This document shows, in pieces, positions 47,741-59,209 of a DNA stretch of 64,000 nucleotides. Below the pieces are notes generated by a model that ran no database searches, was not told the DNA's origin, and worked only from the letters and a program-made list of their open reading frames with translations. The stretch is from Akebia trifoliata (Eukaryota > Streptophyta > Magnoliopsida > Ranunculales > Lardizabalaceae): contig CM030706.1 in assembly GCA_017979445.1 (NCBI GenBank), positions 33,613,751-33,677,750 of the forward strand, written 5' to 3'. The translations under genes and the position numbers were made by a program. Position 1 is the stretch's first letter. The number at the start of each line of letters is the position of its first letter.

Positions 47741-48260
47741 TCTCTTAAGGAAAGTGTTATCCAAAAGAGAAATCTACTATTGAAATGTTCAAAAGAAAAG
47801 AATGCCAAACTAAGGGCATTAGAAAAAAGAATCAGAAGAATTGATACAAAGAAAAGAATGCCAAACTAGGGGTATTTACAAAAAAAATCAAAAATAATTG
47901 ACAGAAAAAAAGAGAATATCAAACTAGGGGCATTTTGGGAAGTTGAGCCTTATATCTTTTCTTTCTAAATCATATCCTAAGCCCACCTATTAAGTCCTCC
48001 TGAATGCTAATTGACTCGTTTAAGGTGCAGGGAACTGAGAAGTTGTCGAGTGGGTTATACAAGATCATCAAGAAAAAAAAAAAAGAGGCGGTTTAGGCAA
48101 AATTTAGGGCATAACCATAAAAAAGAAAGCCTGCTAGGTTGAAAACCTGAAAAGGCGACCTAGGCAAAAATCAAGGCATCATCAGAAAAAGAAAAACAAA
48201 GCCCGCTAGATTGAAAACCTAAAGAGGCGATCTAGGCAAAAATTAGGGCATCATCAAATG
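47740..48260. repeat. Short A-rich repeats in level 3
   Basis: GAATGCCAAACTAGGGGTAT-like units occur three times at about 47800-47945. AGGCGACCTAGGCAAAAATC and GCTAGGTTGAAAACCTGAAA-like units occur three times at about 48080-48260. Confidence 0.75.
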
Positions 48261-48899
48261 GGAGGAAATGTCCCGTCAAGAAGAAAAATTCAGAAGAAGG
48301 CTTGTGCAGAAACTGCAGAACCATTCAAGCCACGATATTTGTCTTTTAACCAAGAGCTCACATCCGACAAAGACAATATTGAAGTCGAAAAAAATCAGAA
48401 GTCATCTTGAACATTGTAGGTTCTTCAAAAGTATGTTACTTGTTCAAGTGTTCGCTAATGGAAGATGTAGAATCATCAACCACTTTGAAGAGGAGATCTT
48501 TTATTCTAATATTTATCAAGATTTTTTAAATCCAGCTTAAGCATTTTTCAAAAGAAATTCGAAAGAAAATGATCAATTCTTTATTGCACATATGATAATC
48601 TTAAGAGTCTTAAATTTAAGAGAATGTCAGTTCTTCTATCTATCATACATCAGAGTCCATATTTTTTCAAGCGTAATCCATTCCATCAGTCTCGTAGTCA
48701 AGTCCCAATTAAAGCCAACCTTGAAACTAGGGGCATTTTTGAAGGTCATTTAATTTTAAATTTTTGTTCTTAATCACATGATAAAAAGAAAATCATACAA
48801 AAGCTTAAAAGTCCGGCGAAACCCAATGATAATTACGAATCCAGATGCATGATAAGCCAATAAAGGCCTGATCTTTCAAACTTTGAGCTCGATTTTGAA

Positions 48900-49760
48900 T
48901 CATATAATCAATTAATAGGATTGTTTAAGTTCCTATAAATCTAAGCCCGAGAAACGTGGCTTAGTAAGTTCGAGTCCGAGAAACGAGACTCCAACTTTTT
49001 GAATCATAGAATGAATGGGCTTGTTGAAGTGCCTATAAACCTAAGTTCGAGTCCGAGAAACAGAGACTCCAACTTGTTGAATCATAGAATGAATAGGCTT
49101 TTTGAAGTGCCTACAAACCTAAGTTCGAGTCCGAGAAACGAGACTCCAACTTGTTGAATCATAGAATGAATAGGCTTTTTGAAGTGCCTACAAACCTAAG
49201 TTCGAGTCCGAGAAACGAGACTCCAACTTTTTGAATCATAGAATGAATAGGCTTTTTGAAGTGCCTACAAACCTAAGTTCGAGTCCAAGAAACGAGACTC
49301 CAACTTTTTGAATCATAGAATGAATAGGCTTTTTGAAGTGCCTACAAACCTAAGTTCGAGTCCGAGAAACGAGACTCCAATTTTTTGAATCATAGAATGT
49401 ATAGGCTTTTTGAAGTGCCTACAAACCTAAGTTCGAGTCCGAGAAACGAGACTCCAACTTTTTGAATAATATATAGGCTTTTTGAAGTGCCTATAACCTA
49501 AGTTCGAGTCCGAGAAATGAGACTCCAACGTTTTGAATCATAGGCTTTTTGAAGTGCCTATTAACCTTAGTTCGAGTCCGAGAAACGAGACTTCAATTTT
49601 AATAGGATTGTTTAAGTTCCTGCAAACCTTAGCCAGAGTCCGAGAAACGAGACTCCAGCTTTGTTTGAATCATATTGAATTAATAGGATTGTTTAAGTTC
49701 CTTAGCCTGAGAAGCTTGGCTACAATAGGCTCTAGTCCGATAAATGAGACTCAAACTTTT
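48900..49760. repeat. About 77-bp tandem array, roughly ten units, in level 3
   Basis: GAGTCCGAGAAACGAGACTC marks units at about 49049, 49127, 49204, 49281, 49358, 49435, 49506, 49574 and 49636, with a diverged start near 48974. The central units are near-identical and 77-78 bp long; edge units shrink to 62-71 bp. Each includes ATCATAGAATGAATAGGC and TTTTTGAAGTGCCTACAAAC. The array lies shortly upstream of the 3' LTR. Confidence 0.95.
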
Positions 49761-50222
49761 TCGAACTCTAAAAAGAATTTCAAATAGGATTTAACGAAGT
49801 TCCTACAATGTTATAACTCCAATTACCTTGTTAAACCTTGCTATGATTGTTTTCGTTGCATAAGTGCATCTCAATTTTGAATCATTATTGTCAGTGAGAG
49901 AAGATCTCTAGGACCTGGCACATTTTTACTTAGTTTCACACAGCATCACATCACACCATGCACACACGTGCACTTTTGCATCAGTCAGGGAGAATCTTCT
50001 AAAATTCGAGGATCTGACATCGTCAGTGAGAGTTCAAGCTCGAGACCTGACAACCTTTTAGTTCGGGAAGAGTTTTACGCTCAAGGATCCGAACACCCTG
50101 ACGAATTGCTAAATCAGGCTGCAAAATGAATTGTCACTAGCTTTGGCATTCATATATCGCACTATCTACCAAAATAGATTTGCTATCTAGTTTGCTTCAA
50201 CCCTCTGCCAAAGAGGGGCATC

Positions 50223-51928
50223 TGTAGACACCCCATTTTTGCATCCGCCTGATTAATCAACTCGTCAACCCGATTGCAATGATTCCCAATGATGGATGTG
50301 TATTCCAATGCTTTATTTTGTTACCAGATATGTTTCAGAAATCCGGATGAGGTATCTCGAACTGACAAACCTTAGAAATTACGCTACGCTAGGAAAATAC
50401 GACCCCAGAAACATAGAAATCATCATCTTGCAGACCAGAAAGAAACTTCACGATAAAAATCACTAAAAATTACCAAATTACCAAAATATCCCTGACCTCA
50501 AAACAACCCTAGAGCCTACGTTACGCTTAGGAAAACTCTCTCGAACACATAAAATAACAATCGGAACCAAATAAATCATTTCACCAATTTTAACAGAATT
50601 TGACAAAATTACGAAAATGCCCCTCGTAAAGTTCACAACCATTTCACACAAAAAACTTCATAAATAACAAAAACTAATATTTCCATTGAATTCCTTACGA
50701 AAAATCGATTCTAAAACATCCTGGAACATAAAAACCGACTTGAAACATGAAAAGTCCTCTCCGGGGGCAAAACGGTAATTTCACAATTTTCATAATTAAA
50801 AATTTCGAAATTAATAAATAATATTAAATAATTAAAGTGAAAACATTAATGAAATTAATTTAAAATTTTGAACCTAAAAAATCGATCAATTGGGTTCTTA
50901 GGCAAAATTGTTGAGGGTTCGTGAGATATTTCTTTAAGAACCCCTCAATTTGGGGGTCCAAAGAATTAAAGAAATAATGAAAGGGGCCTTCTCCAAAAAT
51001 TAAAAGTAAATCAAGCAAGACTAAAGTCAAGATATTGAAAGTCAATCAATTAAGACTAAAGTCAAAACATTAAAAAAATCACAAATAAGACCAAAAGTCA
51101 TAATAGAGATCTAATTAAATAATAATCTATCTAATAGAGTTCTAACTTAAAACAATTCTACCTAAAACAATTTTAATTAAACATAATTCTACCTAAAACA
51201 ATTTTAATTAAAACACAATTCTATCTAAAATAAGTCTAACTAAAACACAACTCTAATTAAAAGATCTCTAATTAAACACTAACTCTATCCAAATCAACCC
51301 CTAAAAACATCTATAAATAGAGGTGCTCACACCCTATTTTCGGATCAAATCATAAACCCTAAGAGAAGTAGGTCTAGAAGCTCCCCTAGCCCCTATAAAC
51401 CCTAGTTTGGGAGCCCCAACTCCTTAGCTAACATCCCTCCTTCCTTCAATTTTAGTCTAGAAAACACCCAAAAGCCTTCTAAAAACATCCCCAAATCCGC
51501 AACGAACTTGAAGAGTTCAGATTCAAAAAACAAGGAGATACCTTGCCTCGGAGATCCGAAGTCAAATCCGGAAGCAGAACGTAGCAAGGGAGCACGGTAC
51601 AAGGAGTTCTTTTTGTCAGATCTGAGGGAACCAAGTCCTTGCCATCGGAAAGGTAAACCTTTTATTTTATTTATTTTCTTATCTAGGTTTTAGCAATGTA
51701 ATTTACTTGGGAATTTAGTAGAGACCGGCTTCGTCCGGGCGGGGTTGGTGCCTAACACCTTCCAACCCCGTAACTTGATCCCCGAATTCAGTTTTTTTTG
51801 ATTTTAGATTAGTTTTTATATCCGTTTAGAGTCATTGATCGGTTCCTAGACCGTAATAACTAGGTGGCGACTCCCAAACCAAGGGTCAAAAGCGGATCCG
51901 CGCACCCCGCGGATCGAGGGCGCTTTCA
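50223..51928 (+). repeat. Level-3 3' LTR
   Basis: Same length and ends as the 5' LTR; followed directly by AGTAG and the resumed level-2 gag. Confidence 0.95.
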
Positions 51929-51933
51929 AGTAG

Positions 51934-52560
51934 GCAAAATAATCCATACTCCAATTATAACAATCCTGAATGGAAAAATCATCCGAACTTCTCTTGGAGT
52001 AACAATAACCAAGTTGGAGCTTCTTCATCTGCAAAGCCCATGTTTCAACCGAGTTATCACCCTCAAGCTTTCCCTAGAGAAAAGAAGCCTTCTTTGGAAG
52101 ATCTAGTACATCAGATGGGAGCCAACACTAATCAGTTCATGACAAACACTAATCAATTTATGACAGAGACTAGAACTCAACTCCAAAGCCAAGCAGCTTC
52201 TATTCGGAATATAGAAATTCAGTTGGGTCAGCTTGCTTCAACAATTAATAGCCGTCCTCAAGGAACCTTGCCTAGCAATACAGAGACTAATCCAAAAAGA
52301 TGGTAAGGAGCAGCACTGCAATGCTATCACATTGAGGAGTGGAAAAGAGTTGAATGATGTTGTCAAGGAACCAAAGGAACCGGATGTTTTAGTGGCAGAT
52401 GAAACAATTTCTAAAGAGAAGGGTGAGCAAGAGGAAGAAACTACACAAACAGGAGCATAACACGCCGGGCTTAGAAAATATTACTCCTTACAACCCACCC
52501 CCACCATTTCCTCAACGTTTCAAGAAATAAAAACATGATGAGCAGTTTGCAAAGTTTCTA
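51934..52560 (+). pseudogene. Level-2 gag/pol junction, 3' continuation
   Basis: It continues gag in the same reading phase as the part left of the level-3 element, with Q-N-N-P-Y-S, W-K-N-H-P-N-F-S-W and P-S-L-E-D-L-V. The frame ends at 52307 by a frameshift near 52295 and resumes in another phase (A-I-T-L-R-S-G-K), with stops at about 52458 and 52530. Two short direct repeats (N-T-N-Q-F-M-T) are near 52125. Confidence 0.85.
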
Positions 52561-52575
52561 AATATCTTCAAGAAG

Positions 52576-53660
52576 TTGCATATTAATATCCCATTCGCTG
52601 AAGCTTTAGAGCAAATGCCAAGTTATGCCAAGTTTTTGAAAGATATCTTGACTAAAAAGAGGCGATTGAGTGAATTTGAAACAGTGGGTTTGACTGAAGA
52701 GTGCAGTGCTATCATTCAAAGAAACTTCCAACTCCCGCAAAGCTTAAGGATCCAGGGAGCTTCACTATACCATGCACAATAGGTAACCACTTCTCTGGTA
52801 GAGCTTTGTGTGATTTGGGGGCTAGTATTAATCTAATGCCGCTGTCTATATTTCGAAAATTGGGATTGGGAGAAGCTTGGCCTACTACTGTGACACTCCA
52901 GTTAGCGGATAGATTACTAAAGTATCCAAGGGGAAAAATTGAAGATGTGCTTGTTAAGGTTGACAAATTTATATTCCCTGTGGATTTTATTGTTCTTGAT
53001 ATGGAGGAGGATAAGGATGTTCCAATCATTCTTGGCAGACCATTCTTAGTCATAGGCAGATCTCTTATTGATGTGCAAAAGGGAGAGCTTACTATGAGAG
53101 TTCAAGATCAAGAGGTGACGTTTAATGTTTTCAAAGCTACAAAGTTTCCCACTGAAGAGCCTGAAGATTGCTATAGAATTGATGCAGTGGACACATGTGT
53201 TCGACATGACCATGAAAAAATACTCCCATTTAACCAGCTTGAATTAGCAATCATTAATACTTACAATGAGAAATATTTTAAGTATTTTGAGTTGGTAAAA
53301 TACTTGGAGGCTGCACCAAAATTCTCTCGTTCTAAACCAGAATTTGAGTTGTTAGAAGTATTACCATTATGTTCTCATTTGAAGCTGTCAACTCAAGAAT
53401 CATCATCATTAGAGCTCAAGTATCTTCCTAGCCATATAAGGGAGTTGCGAGATTACAAGAAAGCATTGGGATGGTCCATAACGGATATTAAGGGGATTTG
53501 TCCTTCTATCAGCATGCAGAAAATCCGTATTGATGAATATCATAAGCCTTTTATTGAGTACCAATGTCGGCATAACCCAATCATAAAGGAGGTGGAGATC
53601 TCTGATGTGTGGGGAATTGACCGTCAAAAATTCACCACCACTCTAGCAAACCTGACGTGA
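52576..53660 (+). pseudogene. Level-2 protease and truncated RT start
   Basis: After K-L-H-I-N-I-P-F-A-E-A-L-E-Q-M-P, the retroviral-type aspartic protease is clear: A-L-C-D-L-G-A-S-I-N-L-M-P, with the catalytic D-L-G-A, then I-I-L-G-R-P-F-L. A single frame runs 52701-53660. Near 53450 comes the pre-RT segment (K-K-A-L-G-W then I-K-G-I-C-P-S-I). At about 53600 it jumps past RT, RNase H and integrase and ends. The following CTTCTTGGGAGGCAACCC is the phrase usually seen just after Athila pol. A frameshift near 52735 separates this from upstream sequence. Confidence 0.88.
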
Positions 53661-56528
53661 CTTCAGAGAAAGTCAGGCTGAGGACTTTAAAACAAGCGCT
53701 TCTTGGGAGGCAACCCAAGTGTTCTAAACTCTTTCTCCATTTATTTTGATTTTCATTATTCTTCGTTAATTTTTGTTTATTTCAAAAAAAAAAAAAGTTA
53801 TTTAGTTTGCTTTTATTAAAATATTTAGAATTTTTTTTAATTTTCTTATGTTGTGTTGAAACATGTTGGGAGTCTCTAAGCAAATCAACTACATTAGCAA
53901 CATGGCACAAGTCATTGGCAGCACATATTTTAATAGCAGAAGCCTTTCTTCAATTCCAGTTGCTATATCTAAAACAGACAGCAGTTCTGATCTCACAGTT
54001 CGAAGATGTCATGGCTTAACTCTTCTTAGGCCAAGGCATTAGTCTGTGGCAGAACTGATCAGAAATATTAAAATGGAGGCCATGGCTTAACTCTTCTTAG
54101 GCCAAGGCATTAGTCCGTGACAGAACTGATCAGAAACATAAAAATGCGGGCCATAGCATGATATTCTAACAGGCCTCGGCCCGAACTCGTACCCACTTAG
54201 AAAAGGGTTACACTTGCCCTACTATTTCTATTGTTACACAATTTCACAACCAACAGTCTCTTCGTGCCTCAACGATAGAAAACTCTTCATCTCTCTCTCT
54301 CTTCTCCAGTATTATTCTTATATCTCCCTCTCAATATCCAAGGGTGGCTAAAGAGATATCAAATCCATGAGTACGACTTCACCAAATTTGAACGGATCTT
54401 CCAACTACTCTCTTTGCCAATTTGACCAAATCAAGTGAAGCACCATCAGGTTTTTTCTGTAAGTCTTACATTCAATTAACCTATGTTGCGTATTGTGAAT
54501 AAATATTTGATTATTTGGATTAAAAAATTGAGTTTTGATTACACTTGTGGTTGTTTGAGAGTGTTTGATGGATTTAATCGATGATTGATGTTGAGTGATT
54601 GATGGAGTGATTGATGTTGGAATGGGTGTGTGGATTGTTTGATTGGTGGAGTACTATGTGCTGCAATATGTACGGTCTTTTGTGACAGTAGCTGGTATTA
54701 CTAAATTTTGGGGAGATCATTAAATTTTTGTACACACCAGGTGTCTGTGAAAAGTTCAATGACAATGAGAGAGGTTGGGAAGGTTAAGCTGTTGCAAATT
54801 TTGGGGGTTGTTTGATATACATGGTGCTTGCTGGATATAATTGAGTGTAGTTGCTATACTTATCACTTCGACTGTGGGTGATTGGGTTACTATTACTTAT
54901 TGTGGAGTCATGATTTTTACCAGAGATTGTGAAAAGTAACAGAACACGAACTTCAACATTTCATCATTCATCACTACACCAGGACTGAATGATAACAACA
55001 ATGAAGATGGCGCGGATGATGCTGATGACTCCTGACCACCAATAAATATTTCAGGGAAGTTCTTTCACCTACCTTTGATTCTAATTGATTACATTGGGGA
55101 CAATGCAATAACTAAGTTTGGGGGTGGGAGTAGTATTTTTCTGAAAACTGTTCTTTGATTTTTTTGTGTTTGCTTTCATGTGTTTAAGTTTAGGTTTTGA
55201 TGTGTTTAAGTTAGTATTTAAAAAAAAAAAAAAATTGTTTTGTGATGATTTTTGCTTGATAATCTACAGCCAATGATAATGATTTTGATTGAATACATAC
55301 ATGATTCTTAGAAAATGATGGAGGTTGAACTTGTCTGTGTGCTTAACTCTGATGAAATTCATCCTTGTTTTGAATTCTTTTACATTGAGTTTATAATCTT
55401 GATGCACTTGGTTGTTTGATACACTTGGAGAATGTTTATGCTTTTGAAAGTAATCCATGATCTCAATGAACTCTAGAACTTATTTGATTGTTACTCAAGG
55501 CGAAATCCTAGGTTGCACTTGATCAGGAACATGATTTAGGCCATTCTTGGATCGATTGAGCCTTTTAAGCTTACCTATGTTGATTTTATCACTAGTGTTC
55601 CCCATTGAGCCTTGTTTCCAATTTTCTTTGGCACCCACAGCTCTAACCAAGCCTTTTTGTCTAATTTTTCTAAGATTTGACCCATCACCTCTTAGGCATA
55701 TTGATTACTACTGGATAATTTTGAGTTATGCAAATAAGGGTTGAAGGTGAAGTTCATGGAATGTGGAAGGCAAAGTTTCAAGAATATTTAGTTGAGGGTT
55801 AGGAAATACTTATGTTGAAATTTTTTTTTTCTTATTACTACATCCCTTCTTGTAAAAGAATGCATTGAATCCAATAAGTTTGGGGGTGCAGTGGGCTATA
55901 AAAAAAAAAAAGTAAAAAAAAAATGGTGAATAAAAGGTTGTCAATGGAATGAAGTGGGAATGAAGTGAAACAAGATTGAGAATGCGGAGTGACTTGATGT
56001 TGAAATGTAAGTTTGCGCTCTGTGAGAATCCTAAGAGATTGAGGTGTTTAAGGGGTGATCTAGCCACAAAATTTCCTTTTATCCTACCTTTAACCTAGCC
56101 ACACATTACAAGCTGAATAAAAGTCCTATTGATTCTTGATTGAGTGACAACCTACATTAGTGGAGAATAACATGAAAAGTAAGCCTATGGAGTTCATCAA
56201 TTTCAATATCTAGAGATCATCTGTGTTTACTCTTGATTGCATAAACTGATTTGAGTTGAAAACTGATTAAGTGAAAAGGGGTTGTTTGCACATATGTGGA
56301 TGGTTCAAGGTGAGGTTGAATGACATTTGGGTTGAAAATCTAGACTGTTTCAATTTCTAAAGTTTTCTTTTAAATTGTGAAATTTGCATAATCTTTGAGG
56401 CAAGTGTGGAGAATCAAGCTAGTATCATCACTTGTGTTTTCTTTATTTTAGATTTATTTCCCGTAATTAGGTTTTTCTTTGTTTTTTTTTTGCTCGAGGA
56501 CTAGCAAAATGTTAAGTTTGGGGGTATT
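53661..56528 (+). other. Level-2 3' internal region, non-coding
   Basis: No ORF above about 85 codons. About 54009-54152 holds two 71-bp tandem copies of CATGGCTTAACTCTTCTTAG, then GCCAAGGCATTAGTC. AAGTTTGGGGGT occurs three times (55114, 55876, 56514), the last being the polypurine tract at the 3' LTR. In full-length Athila elements this is the env-like region; here none is detectable. Confidence 0.7.
54009..54152. repeat. 71-bp tandem duplication
   Basis: Two copies start CATGGCTTAACTCTTCTTAG at 54010 and 54081, differing at a few positions. Confidence 0.85.
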
Positions 56529-57884
56529 TGATGAGTAGGTTTTTATACCTACGAATTAACCACTTTTAAATATAATATTTTATTAATTTTAGAGTCTTTT
56601 AGTTGTTTTTATTTAAGTTTAGTTAGTTTTATACTTTTTATGTGTTTATATGTTTTTATTTGATTTTTATGCTTATTTTACAGATTAGGAACAATATGGA
56701 ACATTGGGATAGGTGCATACGTTTAGGAGAAATTCTGACTCTAAATTGGTTCTCTCGGAAGAAGGAAGCTAAGCATACAAGCTAAAAAATTTTCAAGCCG
56801 CAGCTTGATAGAAAACGATGCCGCGGCGGGAATTCAAGAATGGCATAACAGAAATATAGAAATACAAGCCGCGGCATGATATATTGGGAGGCCATGGCCT
56901 GCTTACGTTTCCAGCTTTACACGTTAATTTGTGGTGACCGAATTAGAGACGGATTTTGAGACTCTTAAACCCTAATGACTCCATACCTATAAATAGGAAA
57001 GTTTAACCCTTATTTGGGGACAGAAGTTTTGGGATTTTTCTTGGAGGCAGAAGATTGAGAAGGAAGACGGGAATTGGAGATCGGCTCTTGAGTTTTATCT
57101 TCTTTAACTTTAACTCTTCTCTTAATTTTGTAATCTAAGAATGACTAAATACTTTTGTGATTTTGTTTTCTTTTCAATGAAGAACTAATTTCTATTCTAG
57201 GGTTATAATGGAACCCATTCATGATATTTGATTAGTTTTCTTTTTCTTTCTTCTATGATCCCACATGTGATTGTTTATTTTATCCAATGTTTAATGCGAT
57301 TTGATTAACTGATCATTAATTGAATTGATTTGGTGAACCCTAATAATATCGGCAGAGTTATTTTGTGTTCATGACCTAGATAGATTAACATATGCTAATT
57401 TGAGATAGGAATATGACTCAGGTATCTTATGCTGCATTTCTTGCATCTTCATTATTTCTATCTTATAGAGCTAATGAATTCTTCTTGTGATTTGTTCTTG
57501 TCTGATTCTAGATATAGGGAATTAGTCTAGAAGGGTATTATTACATGGATCGGAAGAGGCTTGTAGAGAATTTAGTGTTCTTGGATGACAACCATAGTGG
57601 ATTAATTTATCATAGAGGGAAGGAGAATTAAATCAAGTGTTTGTTGGGGGAAATTTATAACCTAGATTTTATCACTCATTGATTTTAAATCTGCAAGTTT
57701 ATTTTCTCTGTTAGTTTTCTTGTTTAGTTTTAATTCCTATTTTTACTTTTGTTTGGATAAAATTAGAGTGAGATAAATTGGTAATTAGCAATAGATTGGT
57801 ATTTAGTCTCCGTGGGAACGATACTTTCTTATCACTTTATTACTTGTTTCGATACGTATACTTGCGTGCGTAAAATTAGACAAC
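56529..57884 (+). repeat. Level-2 3' LTR
   Basis: It matches 39969-41300 closely. A block at about 57416-57520 is not alignable in a simple way with the 5' LTR. Confidence 0.92.
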
Positions 57885-58322
57885 TTATCGTAGGATTTTT
57901 ATTTCAAAATTATGTTAGAAGTACAATTCATTATCAGTTACTAATTTATTTTAAATTCATTTTTATTATTTAGACTATAATTAGAAGTATTTAAAAGTCT
58001 CCAATACGAGTCTAATAGGATTATAAAGTTAGTATTATGTTATAGATAGGTTAAAAATATTAATTTTTAATATTTTAGTAAGATTACAAGTTGTTATGAT
58101 GGAGTTATCTATATAAAAAGATTAAAATAAGAAAATTAATAATCAATCAATCAATACTCAATTCAATTATCTTTTCTCTTTTAATTACTTTTAACTTATA
58201 TTTTATTTTCTTTCAAGCTATTGCTTATTTATCAATTGAATCTATTGATTCAAATTGACCTTGAATATTCTATTGAGCACAATCTATCGAATTTATTGAA
58301 TCACATGCTTCCGTTACGTCAA
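57885..58322 (+). repeat. Level-1 3' LTR, right piece
   Basis: It starts TTATCGTAGGATTTTTATTT and follows the 5' LTR to CGTTACGTCAA. Confidence 0.85.
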
Positions 58323-59209
58323 GAAGACGTTACGTGTAATTCAAATAAGAGGGTTCTACAAAATTTTTGAAACAGGCTATCCTCTTCGAAGGTTTTTCAT
58401 AAAAACACTAATTAATGATTTTGAGAAGATGGTAGTAACCTCCAAAATATTTTATATTTCATAAGAATAATGATGATGAATGCACATGGTAAATCATACA
58501 CGGTTTGTACGCGACTGATGTGACAAGGGTATAAAATCATAGATCTTTTTCCTTGTGTATCCCGAAGAAATAGATCTATGGTTATGTGTCCTTGTCATGT
58601 CAACAATGTACAGACCATGTATGATTGACTGCGTGCAATATTCATCACGACACATTTCATAAATACTTCTAAAAGTATTTTATTCTAGTACAAAAAATCT
58701 TGATTATTAAATTTGTGCAAAGATATTTTCAGAAATAATTTTTAGTCTATAAAATTCTTATTTTCTACCAAAAGTAAACTGAAATATACTTTTTAAAATA
58801 TGACTTTTTAATAAAAATAATCGTGGTTTGATGTTAGGATTCTCTACTATACACACTCAGAGAAAAAAAAAAGTGAAAATTACTTAAGAGAGTCCATAGG
58901 AAAGATGTCTTTCTAAATGCACCCTAACTTTAGGAGTGGTACCTTAACAATTTAATTAGTAAAATCTTTCTTTCTTAACGTCTCCAGCCTGATAAAACTG
59001 CAAAATCATATCGTTGAGATTGATAATTCAAATCATTGAGATTAATAATTTAAATATTTTAACTTGGTCATTTGAATTGTTGATTTTTGATGATTCATTG
59101 ATTTATGTTGGAAATATTGAGATCCAATTTGAATGTTGATCTTGATGATTCACGTTCAATTATTGAGATCTACCGTTTGTTGATAAAGGAAAAAAATTTA
59201 CTATTTAGA
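58323..59209. other. Intergenic DNA upstream of the AG-like gene, with MITE F9
   Basis: About 58478-58650 is family-F copy F9 (own entry). The remainder is AT-rich with a degenerate AATTCAAATCATTGAGATTA repeat near 59020-59060. No gene is supported. Confidence 0.45.
58478..58650. mobile_element. Foldback MITE, family F, copy F9
   Basis: A private stem AATCATACACGGTTTGTACG pairs with the right arm (complement AATCATACATGGTCTGTACA). The core is TGATGTGACAAGGGTATAAA, ATCATAGATCTTTTTCCTTG, TGTATCCCGAAGAAATAG and ATCTATGGTTATGTGTCCTT. Confidence 0.82.

Larger units (their letters stand above)
42396..51928 (+). mobile_element. Level 3: Tat-like large non-autonomous LTR element (9.5 kb) with perfect 5-bp TSD
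   Basis: The two LTRs are the same length, 1706 bp (42396-44101 and 50223-51928), starting TGTAGACACCCCATTTTTGC and ending CGGATCGAGGGCGCTTTCA. AGTAG flanks both ends (42391-42395 and 51929-51933). The primer-site-like TGGCGACTCCAATGGGGAC follows the 5' LTR, and AAAGAGGGGCATC is the polypurine tract. The 6.1 kb interior has no gag or pol ORF and is dominated by tandem arrays. The LTR type and internal phrases such as GGCGACCTAGGCAAAAATCA point to the Tat lineage, a moderate-confidence inference. Confidence 0.92.
39969..57884 (+). mobile_element. Level 2: Athila-like Ty3/gypsy element inserted in the level-1 3' LTR
   Basis: LTRs are at 39969-41300 (1332 bp) and 56529-57884 (1356 bp), starting TGATGAGTAGGTTT and ending AAAATTAGACAAC. 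The primer site is TTTTTGACGCCGCTGCCGGG; a polypurine tract AAGTTTGGGGGT precedes the 3' LTR. gag is interrupted by level 3, protease is present, most of pol is deleted, and a 2.9 kb non-coding stretch fills the position where Athila elements carry env-like sequence. The flanks CTATT and TTATC each differ from CTATC by one C-to-T change, so a 5-bp TSD is plausible but unproven. Confidence 0.9.
36753..58322 (+). mobile_element. Level 1: degraded Tekay/Del-like Ty3/gypsy element hosting a nest
   Basis: The LTR at 36753-37245 matches a 3' LTR that is split into 39914-39968 and 57885-58322 by the level-2 insertion. GAAGA lies immediately outside both ends (36748-36752 and 58323-58327), a candidate 5-bp TSD. 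TGGTATCAGAGC (37247-37258) is the classical initiator-Met tRNA primer site. AAAGAAAATGGGCCTC before the 3' LTR is the polypurine tract. Without the nested DNA the element is about 3.7 kb, and its pol is mostly deleted. Its LTRs differ far more than those of the elements inside it. Confidence 0.88.

Noticed and set aside
48900..49760. The 77-bp array as a CRISPR array
   Set aside because: This is a plant nuclear sequence, the units are contiguous without unique spacers, and they sit in a retrotransposon.
43035..51045. Identical minus-strand 61-codon ORFs at 43035-43220 and 50860-51045 as a conserved gene pair
   Set aside because: Both lie in the two LTRs of the level-3 element, so the identity reflects LTR duplication.
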